Shown one piece after another: positions 36,088 to 47,367 of a stretch of 64,000 nucleotides of DNA. The stretch's first letter is position 1. Every line of letters starts with the position of its first letter. The position numbers were made by a program, and so were the translations under genes. The notes beneath the pieces were generated by a model. The model searched no databases. It was not told the DNA's origin and worked only from the letters and a program-made list of their open reading frames with translations. The stretch covers positions 12,152,001 through 12,216,000 of the forward strand of contig NC_046683.1 of assembly GCF_009870125.1 (NCBI RefSeq). The letters run 5' to 3'. The stretch comes from Drosophila pseudoobscura. Its lineage: Eukaryota > Arthropoda > Insecta > Diptera > Drosophilidae.

Positions 36088-39065
36088 ATGAGTTCATTCA
36101 TCGAGCTGCTGGGACTGTTTATGCTGCTGATGTTGCCCTTTCTGTACGAGACGAATCACATTTTTCGCTATTATTTCAAATTCCTCATCTACTACGGCAT
36201 CGTGTCGTTCAACGCGATCGTACTCATACCGGCCTTCCTCACACGCCCCTGCGATGTGCGCAATCTGCTGTAAGTATTAAATCTCTTCTTAAATTCACTT
36301 AAAATCCACTTTTCATACAGTGGAGCGTCCTCTAGAACGGATAAAGGGTTATTGGCGGTCATTGACTGGCAGTCAAGGGAGAACTTGGTATAAATAAATT
36401 GCTGTAGTGGCATTCCATCATGCCACATCCTGCTGAATATCTACTCGTTTCTGAGTGCACTTGTAACTTGGATTGTTCCTATGGTGTGTGCTTCTGTTTT
36501 GCCCAGAATTCTTTCACTTTCACCAGTACTATCCGCAACGTTTTCATTAAAGTGCACCCCACCCCGTTACCGAAGTGGTGAACGTAATCAACTGCAGGAC
36601 ACACTTATTACCGATGAATAATGCATTCGGCGAGGGGCTTGACAGCTCTCTCGGGCTAGAAATTGTCTGGGAATAAGGCACTTAATTTACGACAAAGGAT
36701 TTACAAACAGTATGCCAAACCATCGATAAAGCCAATATTTATCAGTTTAGATCGGGACTTTCTGCAGGGTGTTCTACGTAGTATATCCTGAGCAAGTTGG
36801 GACTGGAACTCTCAGTGCTGGGAACTCCCGAAGGGTTTCCAATGTTACACGAATTATTAATGCACTAGCGTCCTCCGTCCGACATCAATGACACATACAA
36901 CATTAATTTCACATCAATATTAACAAGCTAAAAATGCAGGTGGCCACAAAAATGTGCTCCTCGTGGGCCATTTGGCTGTCCATTAAGGTCACACAGGACA
37001 CAGCCGGAGCTGTGTGAAATGCTCTATGCTATATGGAATTTATTTTAGTGTCTATTTCAGTGCCGGGAAAGACGTTGCATCGCTGCACACACAAATTTCC
37101 CATAAGCGAAAAGACACAATAAATAAATAGAAAAGAATAAAGAGATAGAGCCAGACTTCTGAATGGTCTAAGGACTATACTGCCGGTATTATTCGAGGGT
37201 TATTATTATTAGATACCGATTAGAGGGTATCCCATAGTCGGACTACCGCACCGAGTGCAACCGTATAAGAGGCATTCTTAATTGCTTTTTGTTTTGTTTT
37301 GGCAATGCTCGCCGACGCCTGTGTGTCAATCGAAGGACAAAGTTGGTGCTTTGCCCTTCTGCGGGGGCCAAGTGGGGGGGAGGGGGCCGGTGCCAGTGTT
37401 CCGATTCGACACGTGTATGCGCCGATTCGGCGGCCCAGGGCGGCCGGCAGAAAGGGGGGTGGGGCGCCGCTGTTGCACGCTAATGGCAAACTGTGGCAAA
37501 AGGTGATGCCGAGGTCGCCCCGCTGCACCCATTGCACCTGTGGTTGCAAGTGCACTTGTAATAATTTCCCCCCCTTCACATGCCCGTCTCCACTTACGAC
37601 TCGACTCGACTCGACTCGCCTCGAATGACACTTTGCGTTAAGAAAAATCATGAATATTTGATGACGTTGTGGTTAACGCGTTCGTACTTGTATAGTAGTT
37701 CCCATTATGCCCCATTTTCCCCAACTATTTAATGCAGCTTATCGATTGGGTGGTGCCAGAGCCGGTCACCAGAGCCGTGGCACAATGGAATTCCTATAGT
37801 CTGCGGTATAATTAATTCTACTCCGAGCCTCTAATTACGGGCAATAAAGCGCTTGTGGACGCGTCACTCTAGTATATATAGACCATATACATATATAGCT
37901 TTGATTGCCCGACTACGCCCTGCTGGCTGTTAGCATGATTGAAAAAAAAAAAACCCATAGACCCTGCCTTCATGCCTGTCCACATCGAATGAATCAGAAA
38001 CCGAACTTCTGCCAAATATGGTGGTAGATTTATAATCTTGAAAGGTCTTGGAATATGTGGACACCCCCCTAAAAGAAGGTACATACCGACTCTGTATCCA
38101 ATGATATTTCTTTGCAGATGGGCCAGCACCTGGTGTCATCGCGTGACAACGTTGATTGGGTTGCGCTGGGAGCTGCGTGGCAAGGAGCATCTGGCCAAGG
38201 ACCAGGCCTGCATCATTGTGGCCAACCATCAGAGCTCGTTGGATGTGCTGGGTAATAACCGAGTCGAATCGAACCGAATCGAACCGAACCGAAAGTTGCT
38301 AATATATTTTTCTTGCTTACTCGCACAGGAATGTTTAACATCTGGCATGTGATGAACAAGTGCACGGTGGTGGCCAAGAGGGAGCTGTTCTACGTGTGGC
38401 CGTTCGGGCTGGCCGCCTGGCTGGCCGGCCTCATATTCATCGATCGCGTGCGGGGCGAGAAGGCGCGCGAGATCCTGAACGATGTGAATCGACGCATTAA
38501 GAAGCAGCGCATCAAGTTGTGGGTATTCCCGGAGGGCACGCGTCGCAACACCGGCGAACTGCATCCGTTCAAGAAGGGCGCCTTCCACATGGCCATCGAT
38601 CAGCAGATACCGATACTGCCCGTGGTCTTTAGCTCCTATTGCACATTCCTCAACGACAAGAAGAAGATACTCAACGCTGGACGGATAGTGATCACCACAC
38701 TGCCGCCGGTCAGCACCGAGGGCCTGACCAAGGACGACATCGATCCGCTCATGGAGCGTGTGCGCGCCCAGATGATTGAAACTTTCAAGCTAACCTCTGC
38801 GGAGGCCCTGGAGCTGCGCTACAATCCGCTCAAGTCCTCACCGCTAGCTCCATCGTCATCAGCATCGTCAGCGTCGGAAGGCGTCCTGCCGCCAGGGGCA
38901 GAAGTAGAGGCAGCGGCTGTGGCTGCTGCCGCCTCTGTCGCTGTGGCCAGCAGCGGTTCGAGTTATGCGCCGCTTCATGTGGGAGCCGCAGCAGCATCGG
39001 CCACCTACGAGACGTACAAGAGCGGCGCCACAGCCGCCAAGGCAACCATGCTAAAAACGCTCTAG
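36088..39065 (+). CDS. 1-acyl-sn-glycerol-3-phosphate acyltransferase (AGPAT1/2 type)
   Basis: The enzyme converts lysophosphatidic acid to phosphatidic acid in the ER membrane, a central step of phospholipid and triglyceride synthesis. Exons are 36088-36269, 38118-38251 and 38329-39065, giving 350 aa. The N-terminus has two hydrophobic segments (about 5-20 and 35-55). The catalytic NHQSSLD motif gives H98 and D103 (HX4D), and the substrate-binding FPEGTR is at 172-177. An ATG at 36088 is the first in-frame start; the upstream in-frame codon at 36013 is GTG after a stop. After about residue 275 comes a 75-residue Ala/Ser-rich tail not found in typical AGPATs of about 280 aa. Drosophila has several AGPATs; I suspect the fu12 orthologue but leave the symbol blank. 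Confidence 0.93.
36270..38117 (+). other. First coding intron of the AGPAT gene
   Basis: An intron of 1.85 kb with donor GTAAGTATT and acceptor TTTCTTTGCAG. It has G-rich stretches near 37369-37386 and 37455-37470 and a CGACT pentamer array at 37599-37618. No coding exon is supported. Confidence 0.7.
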
Positions 39066-42000
39066 ACTTAGAGGTAGATGCTGTGCAAACGAAGCTACTC
39101 AACCCGATAGCCGATAGGAGATATCCAGCTTTTAATCTTATCTCACACTTGACACACACACACACACACACACACACTTCATAAATGCATCCAAGTAGAT
39201 GATTATCCAAGGCTTATCCAGGCACCAGTATTAGGAGTATTATTAGGAGCAGCAATAACCAAATTGCGATTCAATCTTCGACTGTCAGACATAATATTCT
39301 ACTTCGAAACCAAAAACAAAACCAAACACCAAATTCAACACTATGCAACATGACTTCAAGACACAGTTTCAAGACCTACTTCCACATAGGCAACAAGCAA
39401 GCAACAATCCAATCACACAAGTCTTGCTTCTAATGAGCACCGTAGGATTTTCTACTATAAAAACCCCAATCAAAAATCGCTTCAATGGTATACGTTAATA
39501 GGAAACCCAGATAGAACGAGATGATATATTTTAGTACATTACTCAATCCTTAAATATAAAATTGGATTTGATTTCAATTTAAAATGGCGTGAGCTATCCA
39601 GACCATCGCATTATTCTATTCAATGCGAAAAAAATTAAGCCAAAGTAAATGACCAAAAGCAAATCGTAAAAAGTTGCAAATTGACTGTCAAATCGCAAAA
39701 GTGCGTGCTTCGGTTTTAGCAAATCGTAAGATTCCTACGATTCAAAATCGGTTGCTTGTGATTTCAAAAAAGAAGTGAAGAAAATTATTTTCGTATATTT
39801 TTATATGCAGTTAATGTATTTATTTCTAATCAGACCTCAATTTTTACTTCAAGCAAGTAAACCAAACAATAAGAAATTGCGAGTTGCCGTTCACAGTCAA
39901 AATATCGATTTTGGATATCCTCTGTTTCTTAATTCAAGAATTTTTCGGCTTGGTACTGAAATACTTTAATTTTCCAAAGAAAAGTACCTTTTTTTTAAAC
40001 AGTTTTAGCCGAGTTGCACAAAAGCCTGACTGTATATTTTGTGATTCTGTTTCTGTTAGTAATTGTCTGCGTGCATGGTTGTAATAAATTAGGCGGCACT
40101 ATCTTCAAAAATGTTCAACAAAGACAAACAAAACTCGTTTGGCCACAGTCCTGTTCCCGTTTCTGAGTGATTGAAACCCATCTCATATGCCAAGTACTTT
40201 TAGTTGAAATTTCAACATATTTAGATGATTCCTTCCAGAGTTCGCCCATAGCAATCCCTTAAATATACTCGACCTAGCTCCGAAGGGTGTAAATTCGACA
40301 CATATAATAGAATTAAACTGTATTGTATTCACGAATATTGTAATTTTAAAGATTTTAATGTTAGCTATAAAACTTGTATTTAAAAATGGACTCTATATGG
40401 GTTCCTTCTGTGCAAAATATCCTCATAAAAACAGGTGATTCAGAAACACCAATTCAAAAGGGTTTTAGAATTGCTAAACCCTTGAAATGTAGTCGGAAAT
40501 TGGAACAGGAATATTTATACCTTTTTACTCTAATGCAGAACAAGTGTAATGGATTCTTTTTGTTGCTTCTTTCCGAAATTCGGATTATTAGACACCAAAA
40601 TTAGTTTTATCCCAGAAATTGTGTGGTTTTAAATATAAAAACCGGATCAAGCTTGATTAAATTGTCTTGAAATCGAAAAGGCAATCGTAATTAAACCGAA
40701 CTTAAATAATTGTATATGGCCATCCTAGTGAATTCTGGACAATTCTGCAATTTTGATCTTGTGTTGCATGGTGTAACTATTAGATAATTAAAGCTATAGT
40801 ATACATTTATAACTTTTTTTTGTATTATTATACTGATAAAAAGCAAAGACCATGACTAAAAAGAACCTATGATAGACACATGCAAGAAATTAAAGCCTTT
40901 TGTACCTTGAATTTCAATATCTTAGGAACAGATGGTTTGCAAGCAGAGTGCATTGGCAGGCATCGCATCTATACGTCAACATCATTCCAATGACGATATG
41001 ATTGTTAATACCTTTTGGTGAAGTTTATTAGGCAAACCAAATCGGGTCATGGGTTTTTTCATGGGTTGTCATTGGAGTGATGTGATGCTGTAATCCTGAC
41101 CATTTTGACATCTCAATATTCTTCAAAATAACACTAGTGAATACATATATATGTAAATATATGCTGCTGCTGTGCATTTCTCTAGCAAATCATTAAATTT
41201 CCTATTTACTAAACTAATCAATTTTGAAACTCGAGGTTCAGAAACGGGTCATATTTTTTAAGCCGAGAAATTATTGCTTTTAAGAATCAATCGATAAGTT
41301 ATCGTTCTTGTATCGTCAATCCATTTTAATTCAAGGTTGTCTTTTATTTTGGAAAATTATCAAAGCGCTCATCGAAGTGAAATCCACTCCGATTGGATCA
41401 AGTCAAGTTCGTTTATTTTATCTACTTAAGGAATTCAAGGGATCCAATCTAACGACTTTCTATGTACTCTATGCAACTGTATTGTGAACTGTATGTCTGT
41501 CTGGTGAAGTGTTGATGAACCCTTTGAAAACTTTGTAAATAGACGGGAGAACTGGGGCGATTCGGCTCACTTTGAAGGCGGTTAAACAAAAGGAAAATCT
41601 GAAGACCGAAACGGAATTTAACACAAATACCATAAATCATTTTTTTCAAATAAATTGTGTATTTATTTTGGTTTGGGTACTTTGCCATGGATGGCCCTTA
41701 GGGTTGCTCTTAAATGTATGGATGAACACAATGAGTCGAAATTAAAGGTCTCTGGGCCCAAAAATGTTCTTTTTGGTGCAGCGGGAATTTCGTGAGCCTA
41801 CTTTTGTACCAGGTACTGAGCTTACAAAATACATATGTAATTTATCCATTAAACGAATTGATTTTTTGCCAAACAAAAATTGAAGAAAATTCGGTCGAAC
41901 CGTTTGGTTCGGACAGACACTCGGACTATATCCACTAGGCCATTGATGCTGACCAAGAATATACATATATACCTACTTAATCGGGTCGGAAGCGCTTCCT

Positions 42001-42472
42001 TATGGGAACTTCCGCAGGAACAGGGATATGAGAAGGCTCTGGGGCGAGGACCGAAGGGATAATGCAGATAATTTGTGGCCCCAACAGCCAACAACTTGTT
42101 GGCGTTGTTTCCTGTCAATCAGCGCCTTGCCCCTGGCCTCTCCCCGTTTAAGCTGCATTGTTTGTGGCTAACAAAAAACCATAATCTAAATTTTTGTAAT
42201 TGTCCCAGGAAGGACCTGATTGCTTTTCCAGGGCGGCAGAATTGTCATGGCACTGGGATTGTTGCCTGGCTGGGATTCTCTCCCATTTGCCATGAAAGCC
42301 TCTTCTAGAACTCCAACTCGTTCTTCCGATTACTGCCCAACGTTGTCGGGGATGGACTTCAACTCAGTTCCATCCCTTGACGGTGTTCGGTATCGTTGTT
42401 TTAAGCCCATCGAACCTACTATCTACCGTCCAATACTGACAATCCAATGAGATGTGATTTGTTTTGCATGAG
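39066..42472. other. AGPAT 3'UTR and gene-poor A/T-rich DNA
   Basis: 39066-39600 looks like 3'UTR, with (CA)n at about 39153-39177. From 39.6 to 42.4 kb the DNA is A/T-rich, with repeated AATCGTAA/AATCGCAA words near 39663-39740 and ATCGATAAG with TATCG near 41288-41310. Scattered open frames of 60-90 codons have no recognisable similarity and no promoter or splice support. Confidence 0.5.
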
Positions 42473-42478
42473 TTTATT
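42473..42478 (-). terminator. Polyadenylation signal of the acidic-protein gene
   Basis: AATAAA on the minus strand, 98 bp beyond the stop at 42576. Confidence 0.5.
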
Positions 42479-42575
42479 GCTGTCCTAAAGGAGTGTCTTG
42501 TGTGTGTGTCTTAAGCTCAGTGCAACATTAACAAATATATAAACACCCCGGGAGGATATAGAGTGAGCTCGTGGC

Positions 42576-43429
42576 TCAACAAATAGTGCAGACATCTCGG
42601 AATGACTTCAGCTTTTCATCTGCCTTGACCAGTCTGAAAAAGGATTAAACATTTCAATTCAGTCTCTCTCTCTCAGTTCTCTTTTGATGAAACTTACGCC
42701 ATTTCGTTCCCATCCGCGCCGTCCCCTGGACCCTCCGGGACACCATCGGGCCAGCAGCCCAACTCGTCCATTTCTCTGGTAACCTCAGCAAGCTGCAGGA
42801 AGGCTCCCTGGCTTTAGATGGGTTTCAGGAGGACAATCCGAAGAAGCACTTACCCCTGTGGCAACTGCAAGTCGGTTCTCCTCGTAGATCGCGTGCAGCT
42901 CGTGGTTGCGTTCCACCAGTCCCTTGTAGGCGTTCAGTTTGTCCTCCCAGCGCTTCTTTCGCATATTGATCTCAGACCTACCGCGGGTCACTTTTGCGAC
43001 TCCCATGGGAGTCTTAAGGATCTCTATGATCTGTACGCCCGACTGGTAGTCGCCCTCGTCGTCGTCGTCATCCTCGTCGTCGGCGTCGTCGGCGTCGTCC
43101 TCGTCGTCCTCGGATGAACCAATGCTTAGGTCCTCATCGGACCCCAGCTGTGAATTGCAAACCAGCTGTGAGTCGTCCTCGTCTGGGCCATTGGCTGTGC
43201 TCTTTCCGGATCCCGACATTGAGTTCTGAAGCTTCTCGGAAATCTCTGGGTTGCTCGAGGATGGAGACATTTCCAGGGGGCTCTCCGGGGTCTTATCGCG
43301 AGCCAACTCGGAGTTTTCCACGTATGGGCAAACAGCTGTGTCCCGACAACGAACCAACTCTGATTCTTCCGCATCTAGGAGACCCTCTAGGCCTACACGC
43401 GCACTGCATACTTCAGGATTCCGATTCAT
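42576..43429 (-). CDS. Unrecognised acidic protein, three exons
   Basis: I do not recognise the family. Exons 43429-42854, 42792-42698 and 42633-42576 join in frame (phases 0 and 2) to give 242 aa, with introns of 61 and 64 bp. Residues 1-100 are Ser/Glu-rich. Residues about 107-132 are a near-pure Asp/Glu run. 150-190 looks like an amphipathic helix or coiled coil (MRKKRWEDKLNAYKGLVERN). The C-terminus is short and ends in DVCTIC. Three in-phase introns with GT..AG borders, an ATG in ACAATG context and a nearby AATAAA argue for a real gene. Part of its 5' flank, start and 3' end recur at 44.0-44.6 kb, so it belongs to a local duplication. No function is proposed. Confidence 0.65.
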
Positions 43430-43499
43430 TGTACTGAATATTTTTTCTTTTGGATCTTTTTTGTTCGTTTAGAGAGTGTTTTAGTGACATAAAATTCGA

Positions 43500-43625
43500 T
43501 TCAAGGCCTGCCCAGACCTTGACGACCCGGACCCTGTAATCGGGTCACGGCATGGACCAGGTGGAAGTCGGGCCAGTGAAATAAATTAATAGCGAATACT
43601 CGTGTTGTGGCCAACAGAAGAACCA
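43500..43625. repeat. Duplicated 5'-flank block, copy A
   Basis: Starting TTCAAGGCCTGCC and ending near GCCAACAGAAGAAC, this block is clearly related to 44523-44634. Both contain TCAAGGCCTG, CATGG(A/T)CCAG, CAGTGAAATAAAT, GAATA and GCCAACAG in the same order. It lies 70 bp upstream of the acidic-protein ATG. Confidence 0.75.
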
Positions 43626-44019
43626 CAAGCTCCTTGCTGATCGGTTGCAGTAAAAGGCATTTCGTGTCGAGGACGGGAAGAGGTTTGAAAACCCCGAGGT
43701 GGAACTACAAGAAGTGGCTCTGCTGTCCGTAGATCTTTATTACTAGAAGATACTTTCTTCCTTTTGATCCGTTTTCACAGACAGCTCTGATTAACGAACG
43801 AGGACCATCTGTGGCAAGTGGCACTCCTAACTAAAGGCTACAGAGCCTTAAATGTTCCCACGCTTCGAAGAACTTCGAAGATCCCAAACCAAAACAGAGA
43901 ATCCGATGCTGACAGTCTGTTTATTCGCTGGCTGCCGGTTTTGTGTGGTGTGTTTCTGTGTTCTGTGTACTGTGTGAAATCTGTAGCATTCAAAAAATAC
44001 ATGAACATCTAAAATTGAA

Positions 44020-44410
44020 GATAGAGCGGGCTTTGGCTCAACAAATGACGCAGCGCCAGGAGTTGGCTTTTTGGGAGGGATCGGCATCGGAGTACTCCTC
44101 AGACTGGTCCCCACCTTTTGCCTTGGTGTTGGCCTGGGGCTGGGGCTGGGCCAGCGCCAGGGCCATGGCTAAGCTGTGGAAGAAGTTGAAGGACCATGAC
44201 ATGACTCGTTACGATCTAGTCCCTTCACCAGATGGTACTCACTCTTTCGCCTGCCCATCAGTTAGCTGATCCTCGAAAGACTTCGAAGCAGCTTGCAATT
44301 TCGAATACTGGGCCATCGGATTGATGGCTTTCCATGTCTGATAGAATCACTGGGTTCTTCCTGTTAGTCTCCTGCAAGTTGGTAACGTCTTTTAAAGGAT
44401 CCCGGTCCAT
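44020..44410 (-). pseudogene. Diverged, probably broken tandem copy of the acidic-protein gene
   Basis: ACAATGGACCGGGATCCT at the start parallels ACAATGAATCGGAATCCT of the gene at 43429. The 3' end, CATTTGTTGAGCC, parallels TATTTGTTGAGCC at the other copy's stop. The first frame runs 50 codons (to 44258) and then stops in TGA. A one-base shift would let it continue through FEDQLTDGQAKE to a donor GTGAGT near 44240, and an acceptor CTTCCACAG lies near 44175. The long acidic section is missing. It may be a pseudogene, or a very rapidly evolving gene with different splicing. Confidence 0.45.
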
Positions 44411-44522
44411 TGTCGGTGTTTTGAATACTTGTAGTATGTTGTATATCTGGTATGAACTGTGAAGTTTGTTGTCGATTGCCAGACAGACAAGTCTGAAGTG
44501 AGGTGAGCCTTTGTTCAAGGCC

Positions 44523-44634
44523 TGCCGGTCATAGGACCGAACTCAAGGCCTGACTGGACCTGGCATGGTCCAGCCGGAAACTGGGTCAGTGAAATAAATA
44601 ATGAATATACTGGTATTGTTGCCAACAGCAGAAC
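44523..44634. repeat. Duplicated 5'-flank block, copy B
   Basis: The partner of 43500-43625, in the same orientation and shorter by about nine bases in the middle. It lies about 110 bp upstream of the second copy's ATG at 44410. Confidence 0.75.
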
Positions 44635-44639
44635 AAACA

Positions 44640-47367
44640 ACGACAGCACCAACAACGGCAACAGCTCTCCTCGAGCCAAGTGCAACACGCGCGCTAAGCG
44701 GCTGCATCAAAAGGCCCCTCCTGCACGGGGCGCCCTGCACGGGAGTGGGGCTTTGACGCAAGGCAGCTGCCAATCCGCACACCCTCTCGAAATCTCAAAA
44801 TCTCACAATCGAGATGGAAAAACAAGTAGTTGCAGTGGAGTCCTCCGACCAGCAGATACACCCAATCCCAATCAGATTCATGCACAGTCCTATGGCTTAC
44901 GGATACTTTTGGGTCGAAATAGTCGGGGGATCGTAATGAAAGGCAAAGGGATGAACTCTTCCATTGGTGACCCTTCTCTCGCTGGTAGCGTACATCTACA
45001 CGAATACGCCCTCGACGGGCACTGGGTATGGAAAGGGGTTTTGTTGTTGGCAGGCAAAAGCTTGCCACAAATGATGAAATGCTAAAATGCATGAAATGCA
45101 ACACCAGTGCCAGGGCTTGTTGCAAGGAGCAGCGTGGGGGCCAGAGAGAGGGACGGGGAGTGGGCAGGGCTTGAAGTGGGCGCTTGATTACAGTGAAATG
45201 CACTCAAAAGTGCCGAGCGAAGCGATGCCTCCAGCGAATGCAATCGAATGTGCAACAACGGCAACACACACCCGCACACACACACACAGATATATAGAAG
45301 GGGAAAAGGCTGCGCCAAAAAGTTGCACAAATTACATTTAAGTGACGCAAAAGTTAAGTGAAACTCATTGCGAAAATCGCGGCTAGATGCGATGTGGCAT
45401 GACTGAGGGGATAGGAAGGAGGTGCTCAAGGGGAGGTGGATGATAGATGGTGGCTGGTGGAACGTTGGAGGGGGAGTCCCAGGGTTAGCTGTTACACTGT
45501 TAAGTGCTTTGGTACGCCAAAAGTAGGCACTTGAACTTTTTCTGTGTTCTCGCACTCTCGGCCACACTTTTTCAGTTGTTTATGGGCTTGTGATGGGATG
45601 GAATTGGAAGCGATTATGGACGCAGAGTGCATGGAGAATGGATATCCACTGCGGAGATGGATCTATGGAACGACGACATAGTGAGAATACAGCAGGGAGT
45701 GAACACATGTTCCTCTTCTTCCACTGCAACTTGGAACGCGGAACTTTTACCAGACATTGAGCCATCAAATCGTAAAGAGTTCAAATATATTTATTTTCCT
45801 ATACTATTTTGTATACCTATAATTTTAGTAAAACTTTCCTCCTCTCCTGTACCCCGTCCTCCTGCGACTCCTGCAACGACTTCTTGGTAAGACTCTGTTA
45901 TAAGCTGTTCGGGGTTCTTGGAGCAATAGGATCAATGGGCCCGATACATAAATCAATAAACCGCGATGACACTGAGCCGGGCAGTACAGGGGATGTTCCA
46001 CCATTCCACCAACAGCACAGCACAGATCTGGCTGGGCTGGTCGGAGGGGTGTTGAAGGGCAGGACGGATCACTAGATACAGGATCTTAAAGAAGCCGCAT
46101 TGTAGAAGATAGTAGCGAACTGTAGGGCGCTCTACCTCATCTTCCCCAGAGCCCCAAATATATTTCTTGGGGGTTGACCTTGAGACCTTGAATGGGAATA
46201 AATGAGGGCTGGGTGGTTGGTTACTTGGTTAATGCATTGTGTACTCACAAATGTCAGAGGTGACTCGGTTGGGAAAGCATTGCATTTTATTGTGTATAGT
46301 GTTGGAAAATTGGACTCGTAAGAGTAGGCCCTGAGCCCCAAATCTGTGCCGTTCCTTTCAACGATTGCAAGCCTATACCGTAAACCGCTTTTCCAGTGTC
46401 GGATATCAATGCCACGACATGGAAGGGAACGTTGACTGCTTGGATGCATCCATTGCCTTCATCCATCCATCCATCCATCCATCACTGCCACTCTGCGAGG
46501 ATGAGGATGAGGACGATGATGATGATGATGATGGCTGGCGACGTCTCTGGTTGTGCCTGGCTTCACTTATGTTTTAGCCTCATTTGCCACATGGTTTCGC
46601 TTGTCTTGCCCCGTCTGGTGGCGTCTCGTATCCCGATCCCAGACCCGCTCTATGCATCGTCCTTCTCTGTTTCGTGCGCGAATATGGTACGAATATTCCC
46701 ATTTCGCAGTTGGTTGTGTCTGTCGGTCTGTCTGTTCGTCTGCCGCTTGTCGGTTTCCTGCACTAATGATGCATTCTCACTTGCAACAGTGCAACAGTGC
46801 AACGGCAACGGCAATAGCAGCCCGACTCTCGTGTTTTGTTGCGCCCCAGTTCACTTGAGTGAAATGCTATCTTCTCTCTCGTGCAGTTCCCAATGCCAGT
46901 TCTCGCTTCTGTCCCTGATCCCAGCACCAACCAACCGAACCAACCCGGCGACTATCCAAGGCTATTTTCGTAGAGCATCAACCAACAGAAGAACAGAACC
47001 AACAACCTCCTAACTATGAAAGAATTCTGCTCGCAATATCTAGAAACCGAAAGAGATTCATTAACGATGAGCAAATCTTGCTTTTAAAGCTCCAAGTTCA
47101 AGACTACAATCTTTCGATAAGTCTTGTTTCAGTAAATTACAAATTGAATAAACAAGACGTATGGCAATAGTCCAAAATATTTAAATAGAATACTTTGAAA
47201 CTAATTAAATCCTTAGTCTTGAAGTCTTAGAAATTTTGGTTTAAAAGCTATTGCTATCAGGAAATAAATAGCTTCTATATTCCTCACACAAAACAGAATC
47301 TTAACAATGTAATCTATTCATTTATTTCCTTATAATATTCAAGAGATCAAAGAAGCTTAAGTACGAC
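44640..47367. other. Intergenic DNA
   Basis: No supported gene. There is (CA)n at 45268-45288, a (CATC)n array at about 46459-46482 beside (GAT)n at 46513-46531, and several Ser/Pro-rich open frames that look like low-complexity noise. The right edge is set by the X11Lbeta polyadenylation signal. Confidence 0.45.

Noticed and set aside
40374-40604. 76-codon plus-strand ORF in gene-poor DNA
   Set aside because: The initiating codon is not ATG. No promoter, no recognisable similarity, A/T-rich composition.
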